Source: Metellina segmentata
Taxonomy: Eukaryota; Arthropoda; Arachnida; Araneae; Tetragnathidae
Length of the DNA: 64,000 nt
Assembly (NCBI GenBank): GCA_947359465.1
Contig: OX375882.1
Span: 52,946,509-53,010,508, forward strand
Direction of reading: 5' to 3'
The first letter of the stretch is position 1. Every line of letters starts with the position of its first letter. A model generated the notes under the pieces. It was not told the origin of the DNA. It did not search any database and saw only the letters and a program-made list of their open reading frames with translations. This document shows, one piece after another, positions 34,580 to 46,447 of this stretch. The position numbers were made by a program, and so were the translations under genes.

Positions 34580-34864
34580 TAATTGAAAAGATAGAAAGAA
34601 AAGATAACGTTTGAGAAACCAAATCATGATTTAGTTACCTAACTTAAGCAGAATGAAAAATCGTCACGAGAGCGATGATCAAAGTGTTAACTGATTTTTG
34701 TTGATTTTCTAATCTTAATCAGAGACAGTTAATCAAAAATTTGCCAGATTAAATCTCCGAATCGCTTGATGGAAAATGGTAAGCAGTTATTTCTCACAAC
34801 TTACTGGAGCAACGCAACTGGATACCACTGACGATTCAGGATCAATACCGAAGGGAAAGATCCT

Positions 34865-35090
34865 AGAACAATAACAAGTAATTTGAACCACGGTCAGACG
34901 ACGAGGTCAAACCTGAGTTGGCACCCCACTCTCTAAACTTCCACACCACGCCAACGTGAAGGCATTTGAGTCCATGACAGATGTGACATACACCAATTCC
35001 CTTTCTACTCAACGGTGTTTGGTTGGATTCGAAATCGCAACCCTCCGGTTGCTTATCTGTTACTCTTCCAACCGTGTTACCACGTCCCAA
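34865..35090 (-). mobile_element. SINE family 1 copy with tRNA-like head
   Basis: On the minus strand it begins gacgtggtaacacggttgga (A-box-like) and has gatttcgaatcc (B-box) about 45 nt on, with aagcaaccggagggttgc between them: a tRNA-derived promoter. The family body follows. It sits 87 bp from the 3' edge of exon 3. Confidence 0.8.
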
Positions 35091-35176
35091 AAAGGAAAAT
35101 GGAGACCAATTGCATCTAAATGAAACAATTAACCAACAATATAATGTGTGTGAATATACAATTCTGAGATCCTTAC

Positions 35177-35465
35177 TTCTTTGTGCATGTCGTGCAGTGT
35201 TTTCAGATCCTCCAAATACTGCACTCGCTTCTGTAGTTTACTGTTTGTGTCCCTCAGTTCGCTCAACTGCTCCATAAGTTTGCATAGATTGTCCAAATGA
35301 TCTAATCCTACTTTGCTGACAGCAGGGGCGGCCCCAGGACTTGCTTTACTCCTACTGGTCATGGAGTCTGCCGATTGGTGATGCTCACAGGACTCTTTCG
35401 GTGGAATGGACATGACATATTGTATGAAAGCAGCTTCGGACTTCAGTGCTTCATCCATGGATGCC
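35177..35465 (-). CDS. Large gene exon 3
   Basis: Acceptor TTTTGATATCCCAAG|G (chosen because only this site matches the phase of exon 2) and donor GAA|GTAAGG. Encodes ASMDEALKSEAAFIQYVMSI, a Ser/Ala linker, then a coiled coil: DHLDNLCKLMEQLSELRDTN, SKLQKRVQYLEDLKTLHDMH. An upstream in-frame ATG (MIVSFDI) could serve an alternative first exon. Confidence 0.9.
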
Positions 35466-35679
35466 CTTGGGATATCAAAAGAAACGATCATTTTATCCTT
35501 TTCTATAAACTTAAAATGGTTCTAAAGATTAGACCATAATTTTGAACAATCTGTAGAAACTAAGGGGGATGTTACAGTAACTTATACACAGAATGGTGAA
35601 TTGAGACAGAGAAGTCTTCCTAAAATGTCCAAAACAAATTATTAACTTCACAAATCCGTGCTTGTAGTCGTACAGGCTT

Positions 35680-35880
35680 AACTTTTTGACTACGGCTGCA
35701 GATATAACTAAGGCGATTCTGACAAATTTCAAGTTACAACTGCAGTACCGGCAGTAGTCGAAATACATTCTCTGCGCGATTCTTATAACTTTCAAGGTAA
35801 AACTGCTATACTGGCCGTAGTGTAAATTATTTTTTGGAGCGATCAAGGTACAACTGCTGTATCGGCTGTAGTCTAAGGGT
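35680..35880. repeat. Diverged tandem repeat, about 85-bp unit
   Basis: Three degenerate units share acaactgcagtaccggcagt-agtc and gcgattctgacaaatttcaag-like blocks. Confidence 0.6.
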
Positions 35881-37400
35881 TAATACTACTTTTTCAGAAA
35901 CACTAACAAGTCTATTTTAGAAAATATATATATATAATGGTGCTCCTATAGATTCAGTGATAGTTATTGCTATAGTTAGTACTAACTTTTGACAGTATGT
36001 ACAAAAATTTTAAATAAATGACTCACAAACAGTAAAGGATATTAGAAAAGCAAATGAAAACTATTTAGCTATGCATAATAAGGATATGCAAGCCTTAGAT
36101 ACTAGCCATCCATTTAGTTCGACTGAAAACTTGAGAAAAGTGTGTTTAGAAAGCACTATTTTATTTTCGAAATGATATTTAGTAATGAAGGAAAGAATCG
36201 TATAAATAATAGTTTGAAGTTTTTCTCTATCCCCGGGGTTTGTGATGGTAAGTAATAACGTCCAGTTATTCTGCACACTTGGAATAAATAATGAATAGCA
36301 TCCAGTTATTCTCCACATCCGGTTATTGATAATAAAGGGCAGCATCTAGTTATTCTCCACTTCCGGTTATTGATAATAAAGTGCCGCATCCAGTTTTTCT
36401 CCACACCAAATCCAAGTAATTCTTCACCACCATTAGTTTAAATCCAAATTGTTATTATCCACCACCATTTGCTCATATCCAAGTTGTTATTCTCCATACT
36501 ATTAGTCCAAATCCTAGTTGTTATTCTCCACACACATTTATTTGAATAGTACAAAAGATAGCTTCAAGCCATTCTCTACATCTGGTCACACTGCTCTGCA
36601 TGAAAATCAGACCCGACACCATTCCTGCTGATTCATATGTTAAATGACCTCCTGAATCTGAATATGACCCCCGTTTTCAATCATCACCCACCGTTTTTGG
36701 GAGAGGCCCTCATCCTATTTTTATCACTTTTCGATATAACTTTATGGCTATGAATATAATTTGTAGGGGGGGAAGGAATATTTTAACCGTTAAGTTTCTT
36801 CTGAGGGGCTAGAGAGGTGAAAATCTCTGAAACATGAACATTTGTATCAAAAAGGGAGATTTAGGGGGATTTTCCTCCTTAAATTGTAAAAAAATCACTA
36901 ACAATTATCGGTTTTTCTGGGGAAAGGGGGTTAGCAAATTTTTCATTTACTTTCTTTTTCCAGTTTCTAGCCCCCTTCTTCCTCCCCAAAACAACCCCAA
37001 ATAATAAAAATATATCGCAACAATTTTGAATAAAAGCGGGTGAGGGGGGAGAGGTCCCAAGCCCTCGCAAGAAAGTTTGGAAGATTCACTGTACGACGTT
37101 GACGCTCTCAATAACTCGCGCGCTTCGTGGTTTGCTCAGGAATTTTCATGCTTCTACAAGTTTAAACTTGCATTGCTCTTATCACTATAGTTGTGAACTG
37201 TTCATCGATATATTTTCTCAGCACATCTTTCGCGATCGTTGAGTCAACTTTTCGGTGTTCTAGGCTGGTATTCTGTGCTTCCAAGTTGTTTAAATTTTGT
37301 AAGACAGTCCAAATTTTTTGCTCCGGCTATTTCAAAGTTAATTACAGTACGTGAGTGTAAGTTGTGATAAAAAAACCGAGCATTGATTTACTGTTTAATT

Positions 37401-38005
37401 ATGCCACGCGAGTGTAAAAATCACCCCGATAACTTTTGCTATGTTTGAGGTGAATTAACTTTAAAAGCGCAACGAAAACCCCTTTCTCGTTTTCTTAAAA
37501 CTTCTTAACAATTTTACTTTGATTGCCAAGTAGGCGATCAGGACAATGATTTGGCTCCAAAGTTTTGCTGCACTACTTGTTACAGTAGCTTGACCAAATG
37601 GCTCGACGTTTATGGAACACCTTAATCGAAAAGAAAAACTAGCATGGCTTGCATTCAAAAAATTGGGTGAGAACTTTTTGGGCAACAACAAAAGTGACGA
37701 TTATGTCGTTCATGTCGAGGAATTGCTGTCAGCGTACAAGGCCATAAGGTGTAACATGTCTCTTAAAGTGCATTCCCTGCACTCACACCTGGACTTTTCC
37801 CCGGAAAATTTAGGAGCAGTTTTGGATGAACATGGGGAACGGTTCCATTCAGACATCCCTCAGTTCTTGAAGAGATTTTCAGGGAAGTGGAATGCGAGCA
37901 TGTTGGTTGCTCGTTATTACTGCTGGTCATTGGTACGAGAAACTTCTACTTCAGGTACAAGAGGAAAGCAAGCACCAGATGAAGATACTTTATTATATAT
38001 TATTA
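37401..38005 (+). pseudogene. Transposon ORF, internally deleted and frameshifted
   Basis: ATG 37401 gives MPRECKNHPDNFCYV, stop, then VGDQDNDLAPKFCCTTCYSS: an N-terminal Cys-rich motif (C..FCYxC...VGDQD..WAP..CC..C) that I know from an uncharacterised, repetitive arthropod protein family. It is then joined, in another frame from 37612, to that family's C-terminus: FKKLGENFLGNNKSDDYVVH, MSLKVHSLHSHLDFSPENLG, DEHGERFHSDIPQF, GKWNASMLVARYYCW. The middle is missing. The tail runs into the AT repeat. Confidence 0.75.
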
Positions 38006-38190
38006 TTATTATTATTATTATATATTATTATAATATTATATATATATATATATATTATATTATGTATTATATTATATATTATATAATATATTATAATACA
38101 TATTTTATTATATATTATATTATATATTATATTATATTATATATTATTTATTATATATTATATCATATATTATATATATTTTTAATTTAA
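37996..38190. repeat. (TTA)n/(TA)n low-complexity run
   Basis: About 190 bp composed only of A and T in TTA and TA units. The IIIYYYNIIYIYI reading is an artefact. Confidence 0.95.
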
Positions 38191-38588
38191 CGGTTTAAAT
38201 AATCGTATTTCCCCTTCCAAATCAAATTCATGACCATAAAATTATCGAAAAGTGATAAACATGGTTGTTGTCCCCAGAAAACGGTGGGTTATGGTGTCAT
38301 ATTCGAATTCAGGAGGTCATTTCACATTAGAATCAGAAGGAATGGTGTCAAGGCTCTAAAAAAATAGTTTTTTGCAGAGCAATGTTATTAGTAGTAACTG
38401 ATAACATCCAATTATTTCCAACATCATTAGTTCAACCTTGTTATAATCCATACTTATTCATAATAAATGATATTGCCTAGTTAATTTCCACACTATTAGT
38501 TCAACCCGGTTATTCTCCTGTGCATTTAAATTACTTTAAATTGGGATATTACATAAAAAAGTTGTATTACATCAATCCTTTTCCTTAC

Positions 38589-38794
38589 CGTGGGGAATTG
38601 CCATCCGATTTATGGGCCTGTACGATGATGTCATTTGATCTAAAGCTACTGTTGTGTCCATCAGTGTGATCAGCGAATACTGATAATGAACTGGCAGATG
38701 ATGAATCCAGAAGTTCTTGGGAATGAACTCTGGATACTGAGAGACTCTTGTCTTGCAACGAATCGGCGTTCATGTCTTCCATCTTGTAACGAAG
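38589..38794 (-). CDS. Large gene exon 2
   Basis: Acceptor AAAAATTGCAG and donor CACG|GTAAGG. Encodes LRYKMEDMNADSLQDKSLSV, SRVHSQELLDSSSASSLSVF, an acidic/Ser-rich segment ending GNSP. Phase 0 in, 2 out. The ATG inside (MEDMNADSL) is a possible alternative start. Confidence 0.9.
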
Positions 38795-38999
38795 CTGCAA
38801 TTTTTATTTTATCAATCGGTTTTCATAAGAATTATATTCCTGAAAAGTAGATATATGTTATTTTGAAAAGAGAAAGGAAATGAATAAATTTATTACAAGC
38901 TTAGAAACGTGAAAATATTCATCAAACAAATTTTGACTGATATACTGACATCTAAATTCAAACAAACACTTGAAAATTGGAATACCAATTGGACTTGAC

Positions 39000-40980
39000 A
39001 TTCTATTATATAATCCCATCCTTCAAAAAGATGTTTCGTATGACTTACATTTTCTAACGGGCTATATGTACATAGTGGTGGTGTTTCTTTGGTGGACTGT
39101 ACTCATTTCGAACATGACGTCACTTGGCATAATTTTCTAATACGATTTCAGCTCTTCGCCAGTAAAATTTCCAAAGAATAAATTATTAATTTATAAATTA
39201 TAGTTGATTGGTCAACGCCGATTCGATCAACGTTAAACATCACCAAACAGTGATAAACTATATTTTAAGGTAACTGCGATATGAATCATGAGAGATAATT
39301 TGGGTAGCGGAAGTAAAATCTTCACTTTAAGTCGGGTTTGTTTGGACTGAAAATTCTCAGAATCGAAATTCTCATGAAAACTAAATTAGTTGATTTACAA
39401 AAATGCTTTTTTTAATAGGTTAAGCGTTCTTTAGTATTTATAGTTAGTATTTGTATTTAGTATTTATAGTTAGTATTATAGTATTTAGTATTAGTTGGCA
39501 TTTATAGTTAGTTCTTTAGTATTTACTTTTTAGTAGTATATAAGTATCTTTAGTATTTATAGATTCCCTTATACTAGACTGTGAAATACTTGAATTTTCA
39601 ACTTGCTTTCTCTCCAATCTTATGCAAATCTTCAGTAAAAAAAACCTTTTAAGTAGATTTTTCGTCATTACTTAATTTATTACTTACGTCATTACTTACG
39701 TATTCAATGATAAAATCGCAAACCTTACATTTATTCACCTTTAGAAAAGCTGCATGCAACTATTTTTCGGTTCGAGGTTAAAGCGTCCTATGAAGCACAT
39801 AAAATTCTCATCAAAGTTCAAGGGTACACAAATTATAAAAAATTATTTTAAAAATTAAAATATATTAGAAAAGCAGTGGTTATGCTCGTTACAATACAGG
39901 AGTGATTGAATAGAAAAAGTATTGTTAATTTCATTTAATTTTTTATTTTACATTTAGTATTATCGTAAAAATAAATATTTAACCTTGGAAATCTAACATT
40001 TGGGTTCAAAAATAACAAACATTTTTAATTTCTGAATGTAATATAGATATTTGGTAGAAACATTTTCAGATATATAATGATAATTCAAATCACCTTGAAA
40101 TGATTATATTATTACTCAAATAAACTCAACAATTTTTTCACATCAGCCCTTCAGTTTTCCATTTTTTAAACAATATAAAATTTTAGAAGTTTAAAATAGA
40201 AACTAATGAAAAGCATAAAAATGTAACATTTTGTGTATGATAATACATTGAATAAAAATAGTGCATATGTATATCTAAATGCAAATATGGAAAATGTAAT
40301 AATATTTATTTATTTACCTTTTTTATACTTAATCCTTTTTCTGTATGCATTTCTAGTTTTGAATAAATTTATTTCGTAATTTTTTTAAATTTGAATTGAA
40401 TGCCTAGAAAGTTCCTTGACACTAAAGTACCTTTACTATTACGTGTTTCAAGACACTAAATTGTTCTAATGCATCTACCTTGGCCCATTCCCAAAGTTTT
40501 TTAGACTACGTCTCTGGTCTTTCGAAACAATTTGCTTTCTCAGACTTCCCCGTCACCCTTTGCCATTATTATAACAACTTGCTTTAATGTATATTTATTT
40601 CTCTGAAGTACCTGGTATGAGACATAAACTCATGACTTAGCACATACTTAGGATCACATACAATCTAAAGGATCTCGTTGAATATGTATTTAAGTTTGGA
40701 TAAAAATTATGTGCTATACTGTCGTAGCACTTGTTTATCTCCATAGTTTTAGAGAATCTGCGCTTGTATTCTAAAAATAAACTATCTTTAACTGTTCAGC
40801 AACGCATTTTGAGCTATTTTTACTCGACAATATGAATTATTGGTTTTACATGAGAGAGATTTCAGTGTAAACAAACTGTATCTTAAAAAGGGTGATATTA
40901 CTTCTTGTTACCCAAATGCTCTCGCAACATGCGCATCAGTGTTACCTTAAATTCCTTTCCACTGAAAGGGTTACCAAAAT
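39000..40980. other. Intron 1, AT-rich; TATTTATAGT repeats at 39425-39560
   Basis: Mostly featureless AT-rich DNA. At 39425-39560 there is a degenerate tandem array of agtatttatagtt units. No gene or named element seen. Confidence 0.6.
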
Positions 40981-40983
40981 GTA

Positions 40984-41150
40984 TCTCTCTATATTAAAAA
41001 AAAGTTACCGCCACCGCAGGATTCAATACTCGCTTCTTTATTCTCGCTTTTCCTAGAAAGTACGGATCAGAAAATGAAATCAACATGGTTTGTTTAAAAT
41101 TGTACAGAGAAGAAGATTTTTTTTCCGATGCGGCTATCAGTTTAGAGTGC
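40984..41150 (+). mobile_element. Helitron-like element, 5' part only
   Basis: tctctctatattaaaaaaaa, gttaccgccaccgcaggatt and ttcctagaaagtacggatca match the start of the complete 209-bp copy at 47416-47624. The GC-rich 3' hairpin end is missing. Confidence 0.7.
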
Positions 41151-41206
41151 ATTAAGTGTCAAAGCCGAAAAAAGCGAAATTTCTAACGCGAGTGAGGAAA
41201 ACACGA

Positions 41207-41433
41207 ACCCTTCATCTTAACCCAGTTGTGGGACCCAATATCAAAACCAGCACTATGGCCCGAAATCTAAATTGGTCCTGTAACCCTTCATCTTAACCCA
41301 GTTGTGGGACCCAATATCAAAACCAGCACTATGGCCCAAAATCTAAATTGGTCCTGGAACCCTTCATCTTAACCCAGTTGTGGGACCCAATATCAAAACC
41401 AGCACTACGGCCCGAAATCTAAATTGGTCCTGT
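41207..41433. repeat. Three-copy 75-bp tandem repeat
   Basis: Three nearly identical units with aacccttcatcttaacccag, ttgtgggacccaatatcaaa and gaaatctaaattggtcctg. The low divergence shows a recent expansion out of the older array beside it. Confidence 0.95.
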
Positions 41434-42240
41434 TGTCCGTCATCTCACTTGATTCTGGGCGACGTCATCTAGTGTGTGTGTGTGTGTGAGAGAGAGAGAG
41501 AAAGAGAGAGAGGTTCTGGGACTCTCCATCTAACTTAGTACTGAAACCCATCGACTATGATCGTACTGGTATTCGTCATTTAACTCGGTAATGGCACCCG
41601 TCATTAATTTTGTATATCTTACCTGTCCTCTAACGATACTTGTCCCTCAAATAATCTGATACTAGGACCCGTTTACCTGGTCCTGGGGCCCGTCATCTAT
41701 TTTGGATCAGGGTGCCGTCATGTAACTTGATACTCGGGTCCGTCAGCTAACCTGGTACTGGGACTCATACACGTCATCTAACCTGGTACTTCCATAATTA
41801 AATTTACTTCTGGGATCCGCGAACAAACTTGGTACTGTGGTGTGTCCTTTAACTCGTGTCTGAGACTCATTATCTAAATTGGTTCAAGGACTCAAATTCG
41901 TACATTTACATGTCATATTTTGGTATTGATACTCATAATCTAAATTTGTTCTGGGACCCGGAAACTAACTTGGAACTGGCTCCTGTCGTCTAACTTGGGA
42001 CTGAGACTCATTATTCAAATTGATTGAGACTCATTTAACTTGGTACTTTGGCCCATCATCAAACTCGGTACTGATACTCGTCCTCTAACTTTTGACTTTC
42101 GTTCAACTGGTCTGGTTCCATCCCTTAATCTGGTACAGGGGCCTTTTAATCTGGTAGTGGGGGATGTCATCTAACTTGATACTGGGAAGCGTCATTTAAC
42201 TTGGTATAGCGACATGTCATTTAATTTGGTACTGGGTGTA
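41434..42240. repeat. Degenerate CATCTAACTTGGTACTGGGACCCGT minisatellite
   Basis: About 0.8 kb of 25-40 bp units with core catctaacttggtactggga, heavily diverged, interrupted by a GT/GA run at 41473-41512. Confidence 0.8.
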
Positions 42241-42243
42241 GAT

Positions 42244-42788
42244 CAGGGCTCGAAATACCCGGGTGCACAGGTGCATTGTGCACATGAAAATAAAATTGTG
42301 CACCTAATTTTTTACCTCTAAGTGCACGCTAGGTTCCCTCTAGGAAACGTGTATTATGTTATTTTGATGTTTGAACAAAATATTAGTATCGACCTCTCTC
42401 GCTCTAAGGGAATTAAAATTCCTATACACACATTATGCGAAATCAAAATCGCTGGGCCGTAACGGGTTTATACAGGAGGAAGGTTTATTTGTGTCACTGC
42501 CACCAGAACTTTACGATGATCGAAACATTTTCCAGATGTCTCTGTTGAAGCGACTACCGCGACAGCCGTACGCCGGAGAAGGGGAAATTTCGATTTTAAA
42601 ATATTTTTATTTACTATCTACTACGAACTTATATAAACATACCCAATTAAAATAAAGCAATTTACGTTACATTAATACTCTTTTATGACATTTTTTTAGA
42701 TGCGTACCTAAAATATAACCTGTGCACTTAATTTACAAACTTAGGTGCACCTTGTGCACCTGTATTAAAAAATCTATTTCGAGGCCTG
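42244..42788. mobile_element. hAT-type element (545 bp), 8-bp target duplication
   Basis: Starts CAGGGCTCGAAATA and ends TATTTCGAGGCCTG. An exact 8-bp duplication GTGTAGAT flanks it (42236-42243 and 42789-42796). Several TGTGCAC / GGTGCACC motifs lie subterminally on both sides. No transposase; one 94-codon ORF inside. Confidence 0.9.
42371..42655 (+). pseudogene. 94-codon ORF in the hAT element, possibly captured UQCRB-like exon
   Basis: The peptide contains LPPELYDDRNIFQMSLLKRL and EISILKYFYL. The order LP..LYDDR...MSLLKR.LP...E.IS.LK resembles the middle of ubiquinol-cytochrome c reductase binding protein (subunit 7/UQCRB), but the upstream part (FLYTHYAKSKSLGRNGF) matches poorly. It has no start context or splice sites. 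If the similarity is real, it is a dead captured fragment. Confidence 0.3.
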
Positions 42789-43756
42789 GTGTAGATTAGC
42801 GCAGATGTGGGGGGGGGGCTGGCGTTTGCATTCTCATTGTTGTACTCCCGTCTACAACAACCCAAACATCAACCAGAGTCGTTATCCTTCATTCATTATA
42901 AAAGCTTTTTCGTTTTGCTTTCCCAACTTCAATTTACACGCTCTCAAGTTGCATTAAAAAACGTCACTGTTTCCACGTCGTTCATTTTTTTTCCTCATTT
43001 ACAAGCATCCCACCCAATTGGCAGACGGCCACGAGATCAAAATGCTGGAAGTCCCCCGACGGAACGAAGCTTTTCCGAGAACCGCTTTTGGGCGTGAGTC
43101 GAAAGAAGAAATTAGTTTTAGAAAAAAGAATAAAATCTCGAACGGAACGACATCAAGATCGGTATCTGCGTGAATGCAACTAATCCTGGCTGTCAGTTGT
43201 TTCGCACGCATCTCAAGGGTCTAACGAACCGAGCGTGGATTTGATTTATTCTTTTCAGAAACTAGTCGCGGCGGCAAAATGAGCCGTGTATCATTTTTTT
43301 GCTCGTTTGTGACTTCATTAATAACGCTGAAGTAAACAACGTCAGCTGGAAATCATAGCCAGGACTTAGTTGATAATGCGTAACGAGCAGTTGAAACCAT
43401 AGACGTGAAACATAAGTAGACTGAGCTTTCCTATTGAAAGGAACTCCAAAACGTGTGACCAATATGTCGAGTTTTAGTCACATGTGACTGCTCTGTGAAA
43501 ATTTACTTGGTATACCAATTTTATATCTTATCTCGTTTTGCGATATGACATCGTATGACAGAGTAGGTGTGTGAACGTGCATTTCTATAGAGGGGCGTCC
43601 AAAGTGGTGAAATCGCCTACTACCAGCTGATAGATCAAAGGATCAATCAGATGGTGAATCAATGGATGGACGTCTTCTTCCGTCCCGTGGATAAATCAGA
43701 ATATGAAAATTAGGTTCCAATAAGCAGGTGAAGTAGTCTAAGGGTCATGCTACTAC

Positions 43757-44742
43757 TAGGGATGCGACATCGACCCCAAAACATCGATGTTAAAACTAAA
43801 ACATCGATGTTGATAATACGTCGCCCAAAAAACATGGATGTTTTTAAACATCAGTGTATTTAAACTCCCCCTCACCATTTCTTAAAATTGGTTTAACAAC
43901 CTCAAACAGTAATGTTCGGAAGGGGGTAGGGTAGATTTATTTTGTCATTTGCCGTGTTTATTAATTTATAAGTAAAACTTTTTTTTAACTGCCAAAACAA
44001 AATCAAAAAAATTAATAAGAACAGTCACAAATCTTTTATTTTCAAATTGAATAACATAAAATAAAGTAATATTTACAACAATTTGACATAGGTACTACGA
44101 ACTATAAGTATAATTAAGTATATGCATAACAATAATTGTTGTTAGTTATTATTAATTATTTATCAAGGTATTGGGGGGAAGACAACAAACTTATTTATTG
44201 TTTGTAAAAATAAATAAGTTTTTTAACTTTCTCCAACTTTACCCGACTTCACCAGTAAGGGAAAAAGCTTTCTGATGGGATAGATGTCGCCTTCATTGAC
44301 AAATACTTGGGTTGCACGGTTATTTTTCTTAATTTTTACTATGATGTGTGATTTTTTTCATTCAAAACTAAAACACCGACAATGTTAAAACATCGGCTCC
44401 AAAACATCGATGTTTTTTTAAAAAACATAGATGTTTACATCAACATTGATGTCGCATCCCTAACAGGAAGAATTGTCTTGGTTAACAATAACAGTTGTTA
44501 TAACGTAAAATGAAAGAATACACAGAGAAAGGACTCACCCTCTTGTCGACTAGTGTTTAAATCCTCCCTCCGCGTCGTACTAATTATTGAAATTATGCTA
44601 CTTAGTTATTTTTTTAATTTTTAGAATGGTACATTCTTCATTTAAAAATAAAACATCGACAAATATAAACATCGGCTCCAATACATCAATGGTAAATACA
44701 TCGATATTTAAAAGAAACATCGACATCGATGTCGCATCCATA
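43757..44742. mobile_element. hAT-like element with a duplicated right end
   Basis: Left end TAGGGATGCGACATCGA, followed by repeated aaaacatcgatgtt. A right end atgtcgcatcccta closes at 44462, and a second diverged right end atgtcgcatccata at 44742. The 8 bp outside the outer pair, GCTACTAC and GCTAGTAC, differ at one base, so the outer span is probably the original insertion. No transposase ORF. Confidence 0.65.
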
Positions 44743-45283
44743 GCTAGTACTACCAGTTTGTTTCACATAAAAAGGTTACTATTCCTACCTTTACTTTTGT
44801 ATTTTTTCTGTGGTTGTAACACAAGAAAGATACTTAAACATCATATGAGGACGCATGATATTGATAGTATCTTACATGTAAAATTTCAAGTGCTGGTTGA
44901 CTGGTTCAATTTTGGGTCTAAAAGAAACCATCATATTCTGTTTCTTTGTTATGAGTTGCACAGAACAATCGTTCTTGACAGTTTAAAATACTTCCAGGCA
45001 TAGTAGGGATGGCCTGTACCTTGATACTAGGGCACGAGATCTAAAACAGGCCTTGGGGGGGGGGGCTTACGTGGTTTGGTTGGTACTGTCATGGATGAAA
45101 TTAAAAAAAATAAGCAATGGTAACATTTTTATGTATTCAGGATCATGTAACCAAACTAGTAGTCTTGACCCTTAGACTACTTTTGTTTGCCAACTAGTTC
45201 ACGTGACTACTAGTCCAAATTTTGATCACACCTTTAGAATCTCCTCTCAATAAAAATGCTCAGTTTCCTTTTTTTTAAGTTTA

Positions 45284-45957
45284 CTAGGGTGCTCCACCCT
45301 TTGCTCGCTATCGCTCGTCAACCCCCGATGATTGCTACGCAATCATATTTAGTTCGCTTTGCGAACTATACTTTTCAACAATGAGGGGGAAGGGTTTGCT
45401 TCACAATCCATCCCCATATAGATTGCTGGTGGATTGATCCCGGACCTCTAGTACGACCTTTATTGAAGGTTCTCTTCCCTTCCCTTCCCATTGAGATATT
45501 TATCGCATGCGCACGAGTAACGGCCTAATTTTTTTTTGCGAGATTAGCAGATCCATATTTAAGCTGACCCCAGTACTTTAGCTTTAGGAAACGCTCCAAA
45601 AATTATCGGCTCATATACGGAAATATAGTGTAATAAAAAAAAAATGTTTTAAAAAATGTCAAGAACAAAGCATCTAATTTCATACAAAAAAGGAAATATT
45701 TTAGCAACAACATATTGCTAAAATTCAGAGGAAATCTCATCATAATTTTAAATGTTTTAAACCAAATTTGCCGGTTCTTCTGAAACCATTGCAAACTTTC
45801 AAGCGCGTGCTCTCAAATTTTATGACTGAATTAATAAAAAAATATAGCTGTTTATCGTCTGCGCGTGCTCCAATTTCATGAGCCCGTTCAACCACAAGAC
45901 TCTCGCTATCTACCAATCACAAAGCGAATAAACCTGAAAAGACCAAAAAATTTTCTT
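45284..45957. mobile_element. Monomer of the palindromic Helitron-ended element
   Basis: Matches the left arm plus spacer of 33103-34579 along its whole length (gctcgctatcgctcgtcaac, tttagttcgctttgcgaact, cgcatgcgcacgagtaac, accacaagactc, aataaacctgaaaag). The outer end on the minus strand is GGGTG-GAG-CACCC-TAG. Relative to GGGGC-GGA-GCCCC the stem bases have changed in pairs, so the hairpin itself appears conserved. Confidence 0.85.
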
Positions 45958-45974
45958 TTTTAATAGAAAGATAT

Positions 45975-46170
45975 GAATTCCCAATGCTCTAGCAACCTAC
46001 GATTTGCAAGCGGCGCAGGTTCGATTCGTTTATCAGGCTCGATTCCTCTCTAGATGTATTTCTCTCTTCGGTGTCAGTATAACATTCCTTGTGTGTGTCC
46101 GTTGCAGGATATTGTACTGTACCTGGCGCATCATGGTTAAATGTAGTCCTTCCATCATAAAACCCAACCA
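45975..46170 (-). mobile_element. SINE family 2 copy
   Basis: On the minus strand it starts ggttgggttttatgatggaa and contains gaatcgaacctgcgccgctt (B-box) and aaatcgtaggttgctagagc. This is the most complete family 2 copy here. Confidence 0.75.
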
Positions 46171-46447
46171 ACCCCAACTCTAAAACATACCCTAGAATAT
46201 TTTGTGCAGAAAATCTATAAATATTTTCATTGTAGCCCAGCTGTCAAACGTTTCATTGCGACCATATGAATCGAGGGAAAGGGCAAATCACATTGATGCT
46301 AGACAAATATGGATCACCTGGAAAACACAATTCTATTTTCATAAGTGTTGCGTTAAGTGTAAAAGGAATGATTACTTTGTACTGGAATCTGTGTTTATAC
46401 TGGGGCACCCGTCGTTTAATAATTCAAGATATCATTAGTCCCAGAAA

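Larger units (their letters stand above)
36589..38383. mobile_element. DNA transposon with long imperfect TIRs
   Basis: Left end CACTGCTCTGCATGAAAATC and right end (reversed) CATTGCTCTGCAAAAAAC continue as imperfect inverted repeats for about 130 bp (gacaccattcctgctgattc, aatgacctcctgaat, acccaccgttttt). It contains an internally deleted transposon ORF and a late (TTA/TA)n expansion. Confidence 0.75.
36240..38530. repeat. CCAGTTATTCTCCACA minisatellite split by a transposon
   Basis: Degenerate units with tccagttattctccacatcc / aaatccaagttgttattctc occur at 36240-36560 and resume at 38390-38530. The intervening 1.8 kb is a TIR transposon, so the array predates the insertion. Confidence 0.75.
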
